Positions 17,028 through 24,179 of a stretch of 48,828 nt of DNA are shown here, piece by piece. The position numbers were made by a program, and so were the translations under genes. The notes under the pieces were generated by a model. That model saw only the letters and a program-made list of their open reading frames with translations. It was not told where the DNA came from and did not search any database. Numbering within the stretch: position 1 is the first letter of the stretch; every line of letters starts with the position of its first letter. This stretch comes from Aeromonas media (GTDB taxonomy: Bacteria > Pseudomonadota > Gammaproteobacteria > Enterobacterales > Aeromonadaceae): the NCBI RefSeq assembly GCF_000819985.1, contig NZ_CDBZ01000155.1, forward strand, positions 1 to 48,828, in the 5' to 3' direction.

Positions 17028-17474
17028 TCAGGCAATACGGTGCTGGCGAGCCTTCTCCAGCACCCTGTTCCAGACCTTGTCCACCAGCAGGATCCCGGCC
17101 GCCATGGCCCCGATGAACAACAATATCATGGGCTGTCCGCTGGAAATGAGACTCAAGGCAGGCCCTGGACAGATGCCGACCAGGCCCCAACCGATCCCGA
17201 ACAGTGCGGCCCCGCCAATCAGGCGGCGATCCAGCACGGGAGCGGGAACCCGGGCCATGGGTTCCCCCAGCAGGCTCAGACGACGGGGTTTCACCAGCAG
17301 GAAGTAGCCCGGCATGAAGACAGCCAGGGCCCCTCCCATCACGAAGGCCAGGCTGGGATCCCAGGCACCGGCCAGATCGAGAAACCCGGTGACCCGCGCC
17401 GGATCCATCATCCCGGAGAGGGCCATTCCCAGCCCGAACAGCAGACCCGCAAACACACTTGTCAGCAATTTCAT
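17028..17474 (-). CDS. YeeE/YedE-type sulfur transporter half, second subunit
   Basis: Small inner-membrane protein of 148 residues with about four hydrophobic segments. It resembles the C-terminal half of YeeE/YedE transporters, which take up thiosulfate or other sulfur compounds. The motif GIGWGLVGICPGPALSLI carries the conserved Cys of this half. The ATG at 17474 begins MKLLTSVFAGLLFGLG; the frame is open upstream only as an overlap with the preceding gene. It lies 13 bases after the first half and 39 bases before the membrane fusion protein, within one operon. Two separate halves in place of one fused protein resemble the PmpA/PmpB arrangement. Confidence 0.87.
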   Translation of the reverse strand: MKLLTSVFAGLLFGLGMALSGMMDPARVTGFLDLAGAWDPSLAFVMGGALAVFMPGYFLLVKPRRLSLLGEPMARVPAPVLDRRLIGGAALFGIGWGLVGICPGPALSLISSGQPMILLFIGAMAAGILLVDKVWNRVLEKARQHRIA

Positions 17475-17487
17475 GGCAATCAACCCG

Positions 17488-17901
17488 TCAAAACATGTGG
17501 TGAGTAAAGAACACGGTCGCCACGCCCATCCCCATAAAGGTGAGCGTCGCCACCACGGAGCGCGTCGACAGCCGCCCCATGCCGCAGATGCCGTGACCGC
17601 TGGTGCAGCCATTGCCAAGGCGGGTGCCGATGCCCACCAGCAGGCCGGACAGCAGCACCACGGGCCAGCCGGGCAAGGCATCAAAGGCGGGCATGGTGGC
17701 CCAACCCAGGGTCAGCGCCAGCCAGGCCCCCAGTCCCAATCCCAGCAGAAACAGCACCCGCCAGGGCGTCTTGTACTGCATTGCACCGGCCAGAATGCCG
17801 CTGATCCCGGCCACCCGGCCGTTGAACAACATCAGGATCAGGGCCGAGAGCCCCGCCAGCATGCCGCCCCCCAACGAGAGCAGCCATTGGCTTTCCATCA
17901 T
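17488..17901 (-). CDS. YeeE/YedE-type sulfur transporter half, first subunit
   Basis: Inner-membrane protein of 137 residues with the hallmark GNGCTSGHGICGMGRLSTRS, the Cys-containing loop of YeeE/YedE sulfur-compound transporters. The ATG at 17901 overlaps the stop of the ArsR regulator (ATGA), with GAGGAAA in front, so translation is coupled. An in-frame ATG follows immediately. With the downstream half it would form one transport unit. Proximity to a BigR/SqrR-like regulator and a YgaP-like protein supports a role with thiosulfate, sulfide or persulfide sulfur. Confidence 0.9.
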   Translation of the reverse strand: MMESQWLLSLGGGMLAGLSALILMLFNGRVAGISGILAGAMQYKTPWRVLFLLGLGLGAWLALTLGWATMPAFDALPGWPVVLLSGLLVGIGTRLGNGCTSGHGICGMGRLSTRSVVATLTFMGMGVATVFFTHHMF

Positions 17902-18212
17902 CGAATTTCCTCATCTGAGTGACAAAAATGGGTTTGCAGCGCCGCCAGCACATCGGCCGCCGCCTCGCTCACCAGGGAGTAGTAGATCTGCTGGGAGACT
18001 TTGCGCGAGCGGATAAGGCCCTGGCGCTTCAATACCGACAGTTGCTGGGAGAAGGCCGACTGCCCGAGCTGGCTGTGGGCCAGCAGCTCCCCGACCCCCT
18101 TCTCCCCTTCCACCAGCTGGCAGAGCACCATCAGGCGTACGGGATGAGCCAGCGCCTTGAGCAGGCCGGCGGCGGCTGTCGCATGTCGGTTCATCTCGTC
18201 GAAGTGGCTCAT
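17898..18212 (-). CDS. ArsR-family regulator with BigR/SqrR/YgaV-type cysteine pair
   Basis: Winged-helix transcriptional repressor of 104 residues, HTH around 45-70 (GQSAFSQQLSVLKRQGLI). It has only two cysteines, C31 (VLCQLVEGE) and C97 (HFCHSDE). Their 66-residue spacing equals that of C41/C107 in SqrR and C42/C108 in BigR, which form a tetrasulfide or disulfide with reactive sulfur species and leave DNA. The metal-binding ELCVC motif of arsenic and zinc sensors is absent. It heads the operon of YeeE halves and RND pump and is divergent from a YgaP-like gene. Two similar palindromes lie between. No strong Shine-Dalgarno site precedes the ATG. Confidence 0.88.
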   Translation of the reverse strand: MSHFDEMNRHATAAAGLLKALAHPVRLMVLCQLVEGEKGVGELLAHSQLGQSAFSQQLSVLKRQGLIRSRKVSQQIYYSLVSEAAADVLAALQTHFCHSDEEIR

Positions 18213-18220
18213 AAGATTAA

Positions 18221-18236
18221 ATTAGCAATTGCTGAT
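18221..18236. promoter_or_regulatory. ArsR operator, site 1
   Basis: ATTAGCAATTGCTGAT is a near-perfect dyad (ATTAGCAATTGCTAAT with one change) just upstream of the ArsR ATG. A related sequence lies 30 bases further on. The AT-rich TTAG/CTAA form resembles BigR-type boxes. Confidence 0.6.
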
Positions 18237-18265
18237 ATTTGTTCTATTGTATAAAACAACTCTAA

Positions 18266-18280
18266 ATTAGCAATCACTAA
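18266..18280. promoter_or_regulatory. ArsR operator, site 2
   Basis: ATTAGCAATCACTAA repeats site 1 with a degenerate right arm and lies just upstream of the DUF2892 ribosome-binding site. Two sites in the divergent region suggest joint control of both transcripts. Confidence 0.55.
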
Positions 18281-18297
18281 ACAAAAGGAGACGAGAA

Positions 18298-18483
18298 ATG
18301 ACCGTCGATAACGGAGTCAGAGTGGTCGCGGGTGGCATGTTGCTGCTGTCGCTGCTGCTCACGGCCTGGGTCCACCCGGGCTTTGTCTGGTTGAGCGTCT
18401 TTGTCGGGGTCAACCTGATACAGAGTGCGTTCACCGGCTTCTGCCCCGCCGCCATGATCCTGAAGCGCATGGGCATGAAATAG
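18298..18483 (+). CDS. YgaP-like DUF2892 membrane protein
   Basis: A 61-residue inner-membrane protein matching the C-terminal transmembrane domain of E. coli YgaP (TVDNGVRVVAG at the start, then WLSVFVGVNLIQSAFTGFCP with the conserved Cys). It has two hydrophobic segments. AGGAG lies 7 bases before the ATG. In YgaP this domain is fused to a rhodanese that carries persulfide; no rhodanese is encoded here, so the partner, if any, is elsewhere. It is transcribed divergently from the ArsR regulator. Confidence 0.9.
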   Translation: MTVDNGVRVVAGGMLLLSLLLTAWVHPGFVWLSVFVGVNLIQSAFTGFCPAAMILKRMGMK

Positions 18484-18503
18484 CCTAGACCGGACGATGA
18501 AAA

Positions 18504-18525
18504 CGAGGGAGCTATGGCTCCCTCG
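18504..18525. terminator. Hairpin after the DUF2892 gene
   Basis: A perfect 9-bp stem CGAGGGAGC/GCTCCCTCG with TATG loop, 20 bases past the stop. The plus side lacks a T-run; the minus side reads TTTTC. Termination is likely but not certain. Confidence 0.5.
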
Positions 18526-18848
18526 TGGTAAAACCCCATTTTGTTTCAATATGTTGCTGTCAGAGCCCCAAGGTTTACCCCAGTTGCCACATCGGCTACC
18601 ATATCGCCTCTTTATCACTAGCGGAGACCATCGGTGGGCAACTCATCAAGTGACAGATGCACGCCGACCCTCATCGTCGGCACCTCGGTCGCGAGCTAGC
18701 CGCAGAGTCCCTCTGCCGCAACTCGCAACCCTGCGAGAAGCGGAAATCCACTCCCCTCTTCTCTTTTTACACTTGACGTCGGGTGACCCTGGCCAACCGC
18801 CACGGGCGCCTTGCCTGCATAGTTTCTGCTTCCCACAAGGAGGCTGCT
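18526..18848 (+). promoter_or_regulatory. Hairpin-rich leader upstream of the mgtC gene pair
   Basis: No gene is supported in these 323 bases. Several short perfect stems follow one another: GCCGAC/GTCGGC (18663-18681), GCAGAG/CTCTGC (18702-18716) and CTCGCA/TGCGAG (18722-18737). A pyrimidine-rich stretch comes after them. Such a series suggests a structured 5' leader or attenuator. The M-box consensus was not found. A Mg2+- or leader-peptide-type control would fit the MgtC context, but this is inference. Confidence 0.4.
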
Positions 18849-19253
18849 ATGCGTTTTATCTCAATCAAACCGGCTGCGGATCGCGCGGTCGCAACAGGTT
18901 CCGTTGCTACCCGGGCTCATCCCCTGCTGAGCAAGCTCGGCCTTGGCATGCTGCCGCGCTGGCTGGGCGGCAAACCGCGCCAGCACCACTACCGGCTGCA
19001 GATCCGCTGCGAGGATCGCGCCGATATGGAGCAGGTGCTGGAGATGGTGAGCCACACCCTGCAACCGGCCGGGCTGCACCCCATGCAGTCCATGACACCG
19101 GGTCGCAGTGGCGGGCGTGAGCTGGTGCTCAACCTCCAGTGCACCCCGCCCCAGCGCCGCTATCTGGTGCAATTTGTCCATCAGGTCGGGGCAGACCATC
19201 CGGTACGCTGGGAACTGCGTCCGCGCCGCGACGGCGATCCCGAGCGCACCTGA
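18849..19253 (+). CDS. Small protein resembling the C-terminal domain of MgtC
   Basis: A 134-residue soluble protein; AGGAGG lies 5 bases before the ATG. The first 45 residues are basic and low in similarity. Residues about 46-125 (HYRLQIRCEDRADMEQVLEM... through RRYLVQFVHQVGADHPVRWEL) look like the ACT-like cytosolic domain at the C-terminus of MgtC/SapB proteins. The very next gene is a full-length MgtC that has its own such domain. The similarity is judged by pattern only. It may modulate MgtC or arise from a partial duplication. Separate from mgtC by 222 bases. Confidence 0.6.
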   Translation: MRFISIKPAADRAVATGSVATRAHPLLSKLGLGMLPRWLGGKPRQHHYRLQIRCEDRADMEQVLEMVSHTLQPAGLHPMQSMTPGRSGGRELVLNLQCTPPQRRYLVQFVHQVGADHPVRWELRPRRDGDPERT

Positions 19254-19475
19254 CGGCGCTCACCTTGCCCACGCAGTAATCCGGGTCATCGGCACTATCG
19301 GGGGCCGGCCAGGCAGGCTCCCTTCCCCCTTGGCATGCCCGGAGCCAGAACCGCGTCCCAGCGTGCATTTTTCATGCAGGCCTATCGCACGCACATCCTT
19401 GCGATTCATCCGCCATCTCACCTGGCGTGCCATCATGGATTGCGCGAGGCCATCACTGATCAGAAGGAGTACCTC

Positions 19476-20204
19476 ATGAGAATGTGGCAACAACTCGATT
19501 TTCTCGCCCTGCTCGACACCCTGGCCAGCCTGTTGCTCGCCTTCGTGCTGGGCAGCCTGGTCGGACTGGAGCGTCAGTACCGACAGCGTACCGCCGGCCT
19601 TCGCACCAACGTGCTGGTCGCCGTGGGAGCGGCCCTGTTCGTCAACCTGGCCCAACGCATCTATGACCTGTACGGCGGCAGCTACGGAGTGGTGCACGTG
19701 GTGGCCTACATCGTCTCCGGCATCGGCTTTCTCGGTGCCGGCGTCATCATGCGCGAATCGGGCAACATCCGCGGCATCAACACCGCCGCCACCCTGTGGG
19801 GCGTGGCGGCGGTCGGGGCGGCCAGCGGCGCCGGATTCGCCATGGAGGCGGTGCTCGGCGCCCTGTTCGTGCTGGCCGCCAACACCCTGCTGCGTCCTCT
19901 GGTCAATCAGATCAACCGTCATCCGGTGGACAATACCGACACCGAGGTGACTTACCGCGTCACGGCGCTGATCCGCCGCACTCATCAGAAGGAGGTGCTG
20001 CCCTGGCTTGAGCAGAAGCTGGAACAGGCCAACTACCCCCTGAGCGAGCTGGATATCGAGCCGTTCGGGGACCAGGACATCGAGATCTCGGCGGTGCTGC
20101 TCGCCACCTCCATCGACGGCGACGAGCTGGACGCCTTGATGAAGACGCTGGGAGAGCATCCCCGCATCAAGCAGATCTTCTGGCGCGCCAGCACCACGGA
20201 TTGA
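19476..20204 (+). CDS. mgtC: MgtC/SapB family inner-membrane protein
   Basis: Membrane protein linked in Salmonella and Mycobacterium to low-Mg2+ survival and inhibition of F1Fo ATP synthase. ATG at 19476 is preceded by AAGGAG at 6 bases; the frame is open for 47 codons upstream without family similarity. Its 242 residues hold four to five membrane segments with the signature LGSLVGLERQYRQRTAGLRTN and GIGFLGAGVIMRESGNIRGI. An ACT-like cytosolic tail follows at about 155-242 (EVTYRVTALIRR...). It ends before a strong bidirectional terminator. Confidence 0.9.
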   Translation: MRMWQQLDFLALLDTLASLLLAFVLGSLVGLERQYRQRTAGLRTNVLVAVGAALFVNLAQRIYDLYGGSYGVVHVVAYIVSGIGFLGAGVIMRESGNIRGINTAATLWGVAAVGAASGAGFAMEAVLGALFVLAANTLLRPLVNQINRHPVDNTDTEVTYRVTALIRRTHQKEVLPWLEQKLEQANYPLSELDIEPFGDQDIEISAVLLATSIDGDELDALMKTLGEHPRIKQIFWRASTTD

Positions 20205-20236
20205 AGGGTGCAGGCCCGCCATGTCGGCCAACAAAA

Positions 20237-20260
20237 AGCCCCGCCAGGATTGGCGGGGCT
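20237..20260. terminator. Bidirectional terminator between mgtC and scrR
   Basis: A 10-bp perfect stem AGCCCCGCCA/TGGCGGGGCT, loop GGAT, with AAAA before and TTTT after. It serves the convergent mgtC and scr transcripts. Confidence 0.9.
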
Positions 20261-20290
20261 TTTCCATATCGGACTGACGAGCCGGCGTGA

Positions 20291-21301
20291 CTAGCGGCGA
20301 CTGCGCCAGCGCACCCGGGGGGTGATCACCTGGGCGGTCTGCGCAGGAGGGTTACCCGCAATCAGCTGCTGCATCAGTTCGAAGGCAGCGCGGGCCAGCG
20401 CCGGACAATCCTGGGCCACCGAGTCGATGCGCATGGGAATGCAGTCAAGCAGGTCGTGATCGTCGAAGGTACAGAGCCGCATCCCCGTCTCCATCAATCC
20501 CGCCTCGTTGAGGTAGCGCAGCACCCCTTCCAGCAGGGTGAAGGAGGCGGTGAAGAGCCCGCGGGGCGGTGCACCGAGCTCGGCCACCAGCTCGGCCATC
20601 AGCTGATAACCTGAGCTCGGCTGATAGTCTCTATGGCGCACCCGGGCCGGGTCTGCCTCCAGCCCGGCGCGGTGAAGCCCCAGCTCATAGCCCGCCAGCC
20701 GATGGCGGCTGGGGGAGAGATCCAGCAGGCCGCCAAAGTAGTAGATCTCGGCGTCGCACTCGCTCGCCATGTCCCGCACCAGTTCGGCGGTGGCCTTGCA
20801 GGCATCCGAGATCACCATGGGCAGGCGCGACTCCCCGATGTGACGGTCGAGCTGTACCACCGGCAGGCGGTCGTGAATGCGGGCATAGATGTCATCGCTG
20901 TGGCCGCTGGAGGCAACAATCAGCCCATCCACCTGACGGCTGATCAGGTTGTCCACCACCCGCTGCTCGAGGGCGGGATCATCCTCGGAGCAGGCGATCA
21001 ACAGCTGGATGCCCGCCTCCCGGCAGTGGGCCTCGAGGGCGCGCGCTATGCTGGCAAACCCGAAGTTGGTGAGATCGGGGATCACCAAGCCCCAGGTGTA
21101 ACTGCGGGTCTCGCGCAGGGAGCGGGCGTGAAAGCTCGGCAGGTAGTGACACTCGTCCGCCACCGCCTGAATGCGCTTGCGGGTATCGTCGGCGATCCGG
21201 TACTCCGCACTCTTGCCGTTGAGCACCAGACTGGCGGTCGCCTTGGACACCCCCGCCAGTTCGGCTATCTGGGCAATCGTGATCCGTTTCTTCTTCTCCA
21301 C
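20291..21301 (-). CDS. scrR: LacI-family sucrose operon repressor
   Basis: DNA-binding repressor of the sucrose genes, expected to be released by fructose or fructose-1-phosphate as in enteric ScrR. The start is GTG at 21301 with GGGAGG just upstream. Of 336 residues the first 60 are a LacI HTH (ITIAQIAELAGVSKATASLVLNG) with a hinge helix, and the rest a periplasmic-binding-protein-like sensor. The AEYRIADDTRKRIQ segment is typical of the Cra/ScrR branch. It is the last gene of scrYKABR and 27 bases after scrB, so it is likely autoregulated through the operators near scrY and scrK. Confidence 0.92.
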   Translation of the reverse strand: MEKKKRITIAQIAELAGVSKATASLVLNGKSAEYRIADDTRKRIQAVADECHYLPSFHARSLRETRSYTWGLVIPDLTNFGFASIARALEAHCREAGIQLLIACSEDDPALEQRVVDNLISRQVDGLIVASSGHSDDIYARIHDRLPVVQLDRHIGESRLPMVISDACKATAELVRDMASECDAEIYYFGGLLDLSPSRHRLAGYELGLHRAGLEADPARVRHRDYQPSSGYQLMAELVAELGAPPRGLFTASFTLLEGVLRYLNEAGLMETGMRLCTFDDHDLLDCIPMRIDSVAQDCPALARAAFELMQQLIAGNPPAQTAQVITPRVRWRSRR

Positions 21302-21328
21302 CTGGCCTCCCGGCTGACTAGAACCGGG

Positions 21329-22744
21329 CTATTGTACTAGGCAGGCCGCCAGCGGCCAGTAATCAAGGCAAATTTTGCAGCCATCATCGCCGTTACCCGA
21401 TGAAAGTTGCGGCTTTTCTCCGGGGAAGTAGCGCGCAGACAGGCTCTGGCGACCGTCATCGATGAAGCACTCCAGACTGGAGCGATCGCACAGCACGGTG
21501 ATCCGCCCGCCAGCCCATGGGCTGCTGCGGGTCTCCCACTCCCCGTTCTGCCAGTTCTGGCGCCGCAAATTGATACGCCCCGGCTGCCACACCAGTTCGG
21601 CCACGGCGCCAAACCAGAGGCTACCCTCCCCGCACAGATCCAGATCGAGCCAGGCCGAGTCGATGGCAAGGCCCGGAAATTCGCCGAGCGTCCCCTCGAA
21701 GCGGGTCTGCTCTCCCTTGAGCGCCTCAAGCTCCGCCACCGGCCGCTGGCAGAGCCACTCATCCTGCCAGAACAGCTCCCTCGGGCAGCTCATCTGGTGG
21801 ATCCAGCCATAGGGGATGGTGGGCTGGCTCATCTCGTTCTCCTCCGGCAGCCCCAGCCAGCCGAACAAGAGGCGACGCCCCTGACTGTCTTGGGTGGTTT
21901 GCGGCGCATAGAACTCGAAGCCCCTGTCCAGCTCGTGGAAAGCCCCGTGGGCGAAGTGCGTGCCATCGAAGCTGCCCGCCAGCCAGCCGCACTGGTAGAG
22001 GTTGCGATAATCCTCGCCCATAGGGGCAATCCCCTGCGGGCAGCTGATCAGCACATGGCACTCACCAAGCGCAAACAGATCCGGGCACTCCCACATATAA
22101 CCAAACTCACCGAGGCCGCAGCGCCCGCTGCCGGCGATGGGGCCCACCAGCGTCCAGGCATCCAGCGCATCGCCGCGATAGAGCAGCACCTCGCCCTTGT
22201 CGTCCAGGGTGCGCGCACCCAGCACCATCAGCCACTGCTGGCCGTCGTGCCACACTTTGGGGTCTCGCACATGGCCGCTGTAGCCTTGCGGCAAATCCAG
22301 CACAGACCCCAGTTTGGCAAAACCGCCCTCACCGTCGGCGCGGGCCAGACATTGATAGGCTGTGCGGCTGCCATCCGGGTATTTGACGTTGCCGGTGTAG
22401 ATGAGGGTCAGGCGCCCCTGCTCGTCGCTGACCGCCGAGCCGGAATAGCAGCCGTGGCTCTCATAGGCTTCGGTGGGCAACAGCGCCACCGGCTCGTGCT
22501 GCCAATGCAGCAGATCGGTGGAGCTGACGTGGCCCCAGCCCTTGTTGCGATGCTCGCAACCAAGCGGATTCCACTGGTAGAAGAGGTGATAACGCCCGTC
22601 GTGCTCGATAAAGCCGTTGGGATCGTTGAGCAGCCCCACTGGGGCTGCCAGGTGCCAGCGGGGCCGATGGGGATCGGCCGCCGCCTTGAGCTGTCCGGCC
22701 AGCAGTGACCGGACAACCTGGTTGAGAAAATGGCTTTCCTTCAT
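21329..22744 (-). CDS. scrB: Sucrose-6-phosphate hydrolase (GH32)
   Basis: Cytoplasmic beta-fructofuranosidase that splits sucrose-6-phosphate to glucose-6-phosphate and fructose. Of the 471 residues, WHLAAPVGLLNDPNGF holds the nucleophile Asp, GHVRDPKVW the transition-state Asp and WECPDLF the acid/base Glu; a C-terminal beta-sandwich follows. The ATG at 22744 overlaps the last base of the scrA stop (TGATG), so the two are translationally coupled; a GTG one codon upstream is less likely. Confidence 0.96.
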   Translation of the reverse strand: MKESHFLNQVVRSLLAGQLKAAADPHRPRWHLAAPVGLLNDPNGFIEHDGRYHLFYQWNPLGCEHRNKGWGHVSSTDLLHWQHEPVALLPTEAYESHGCYSGSAVSDEQGRLTLIYTGNVKYPDGSRTAYQCLARADGEGGFAKLGSVLDLPQGYSGHVRDPKVWHDGQQWLMVLGARTLDDKGEVLLYRGDALDAWTLVGPIAGSGRCGLGEFGYMWECPDLFALGECHVLISCPQGIAPMGEDYRNLYQCGWLAGSFDGTHFAHGAFHELDRGFEFYAPQTTQDSQGRRLLFGWLGLPEENEMSQPTIPYGWIHQMSCPRELFWQDEWLCQRPVAELEALKGEQTRFEGTLGEFPGLAIDSAWLDLDLCGEGSLWFGAVAELVWQPGRINLRRQNWQNGEWETRSSPWAGGRITVLCDRSSLECFIDDGRQSLSARYFPGEKPQLSSGNGDDGCKICLDYWPLAACLVQ

Positions 22745-24108
22745 CACTCCACCTTGTACTTGAGCAGGTAGGAGGCGGCGAAGGCGGCGCCAAAGGCGAT
22801 CACCAGCCCGATGACGTAGTGGATGAGGCTCATGGGCTGGACGATGGCCATGCCGGGGATGCCAGTCAGACCCACCGCCGTCATGCCCACCTTGGCGGCC
22901 ACCACGTAGGCACCGCCGCAGGCCCCGCCGAACAGGCCGGCGAGGAAGGGCTTGATGTAGCGCAGGTTGACGCCGAAGATCGCCGCCTCCGTAATGCCGA
23001 GCAGGCAGGACATAGCCGCTGGCACGGTAATGGCCTTGATCTTCACGTCGCGGGTCTTGAAGTAGACAGCCAGGCAGGCCCCGCCCTGGGCCACGTTGGC
23101 CATGGCCCAGATAGGCAGCAGGAAGTTGACGCCTATGGCCGGATTGGTGAGCAGCCCCGCCTCGATAGCGTGGAAGCTGTGATGGATGCCGGTGATGACA
23201 ATCAGCGAATAAGTTCCGCCAAACACCAGCCCCGCCAGCCAGCCTGCCTGCTCATAGAGGGCGCTCAGACCGAAGGAGATGCCATCCCCCAACACGCGCC
23301 CGGCGGGGCCGATGAAGAGCAGCGCCACGAAGCCGGTGATGATGACGGTCAAGAACGGGGTGAGGATCAGATCCAGGGCGTCCGGAATGCGCTTGCGCAG
23401 CTGTTTCTCCAGGTGCGACATGAACCAGACCGCCAGCAGCACCGGGAAGACGGTGCCCTGATAGCCGATCATGGCCACATCCAGGCCGAAGAAGTCCATG
23501 GTCTTGAAGCCGCCCGCCACGCCCCAGGCGTTGGTCAGGGCCGGGTGGGTCAGAATGCCCCCCAGCGTTGCCCCGAGGTAGGGGTTGCCGCCAAACTCCC
23601 GCGCCGCGGTAAAGCCGATCAGGATCGGCAAAATGATGAAGGCCGCCGAGCTGAACATGTCGAGCATGACGAACAGCGCGCTGTCGGCATTGACCCAGCC
23701 GTAGGTGCGCACCATGCCGAGCAGCCCCATCAGCAGACCCGAGGCGACGATGGCTGGAATGATGGGGACGAAGATGTTGGAGAGCGTCCGCGCCAGGCGC
23801 TGGGCCACGTTGAGCTTGGCCGTCGCCATGTCGGTCAACTCCGCCTTGCTGGCGGTGCCTGTACCGGTCAACGCCACAAACTCCGCATAGACCTTGTTGA
23901 CCAGGCCAGTGCCGAAGATCACCTGGATTTGACCCGCGTTGCTGAAGCACCCCTTGACCCCGTCCAGCTTGTCGATGGCGGCCTTGTTCACCTTGCTGTC
24001 GTCCGCCAGCACCAGCCGCAGCCGGGTGGCGCAGTGGGCGGCACTGACGATGTTCTCACTGCCCCCGAGCAGGGGCACCAGATCCTTGGCTATCGCACTG
24101 ATATTCAT
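22744..24108 (-). CDS. scrA: Sucrose-specific PTS transporter subunit EIIBC
   Basis: Imports and phosphorylates sucrose at C6. The ATG at 24108 follows AGAGGA and gives 454 residues; the ORF frame extends upstream without similarity. The EIIB domain (1-90) carries the phosphorylated Cys26 in SAAHCATRLRL. The EIIC domain (about 105-450) has around ten membrane segments. There is no EIIA domain, so the protein must use a glucose-type EIIA (Crr) made elsewhere, which also links it to catabolite control. Between scrK and scrB in the operon. Confidence 0.96.
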   Translation of the reverse strand: MNISAIAKDLVPLLGGSENIVSAAHCATRLRLVLADDSKVNKAAIDKLDGVKGCFSNAGQIQVIFGTGLVNKVYAEFVALTGTGTASKAELTDMATAKLNVAQRLARTLSNIFVPIIPAIVASGLLMGLLGMVRTYGWVNADSALFVMLDMFSSAAFIILPILIGFTAAREFGGNPYLGATLGGILTHPALTNAWGVAGGFKTMDFFGLDVAMIGYQGTVFPVLLAVWFMSHLEKQLRKRIPDALDLILTPFLTVIITGFVALLFIGPAGRVLGDGISFGLSALYEQAGWLAGLVFGGTYSLIVITGIHHSFHAIEAGLLTNPAIGVNFLLPIWAMANVAQGGACLAVYFKTRDVKIKAITVPAAMSCLLGITEAAIFGVNLRYIKPFLAGLFGGACGGAYVVAAKVGMTAVGLTGIPGMAIVQPMSLIHYVIGLVIAFGAAFAASYLLKYKVE

Positions 24109-24179
24109 ATTATTCCTCTTATGACCCGCCAGTTGGCGGGCCCTTGTCATATGAGATTAAGGGCTGTTGAGCTGTGGTT

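Noticed and set aside
17898..18212. ArsR regulator as an arsenic, zinc or cadmium sensor
   Set aside because: The metal-binding ELCVC motif and C-terminal His/Asp ligands are absent, while the cysteine pair spacing equals that of persulfide sensors.
18526..18848. M-box Mg2+ riboswitch upstream of mgtC
   Set aside because: The conserved M-box core was looked for on both strands and not found; only generic hairpins are present.
20291..21301. LacI-family regulator as Cra (FruR)
   Set aside because: Similarity is of the same branch, but position at the end of scrYKAB and three matching local operators favour ScrR.
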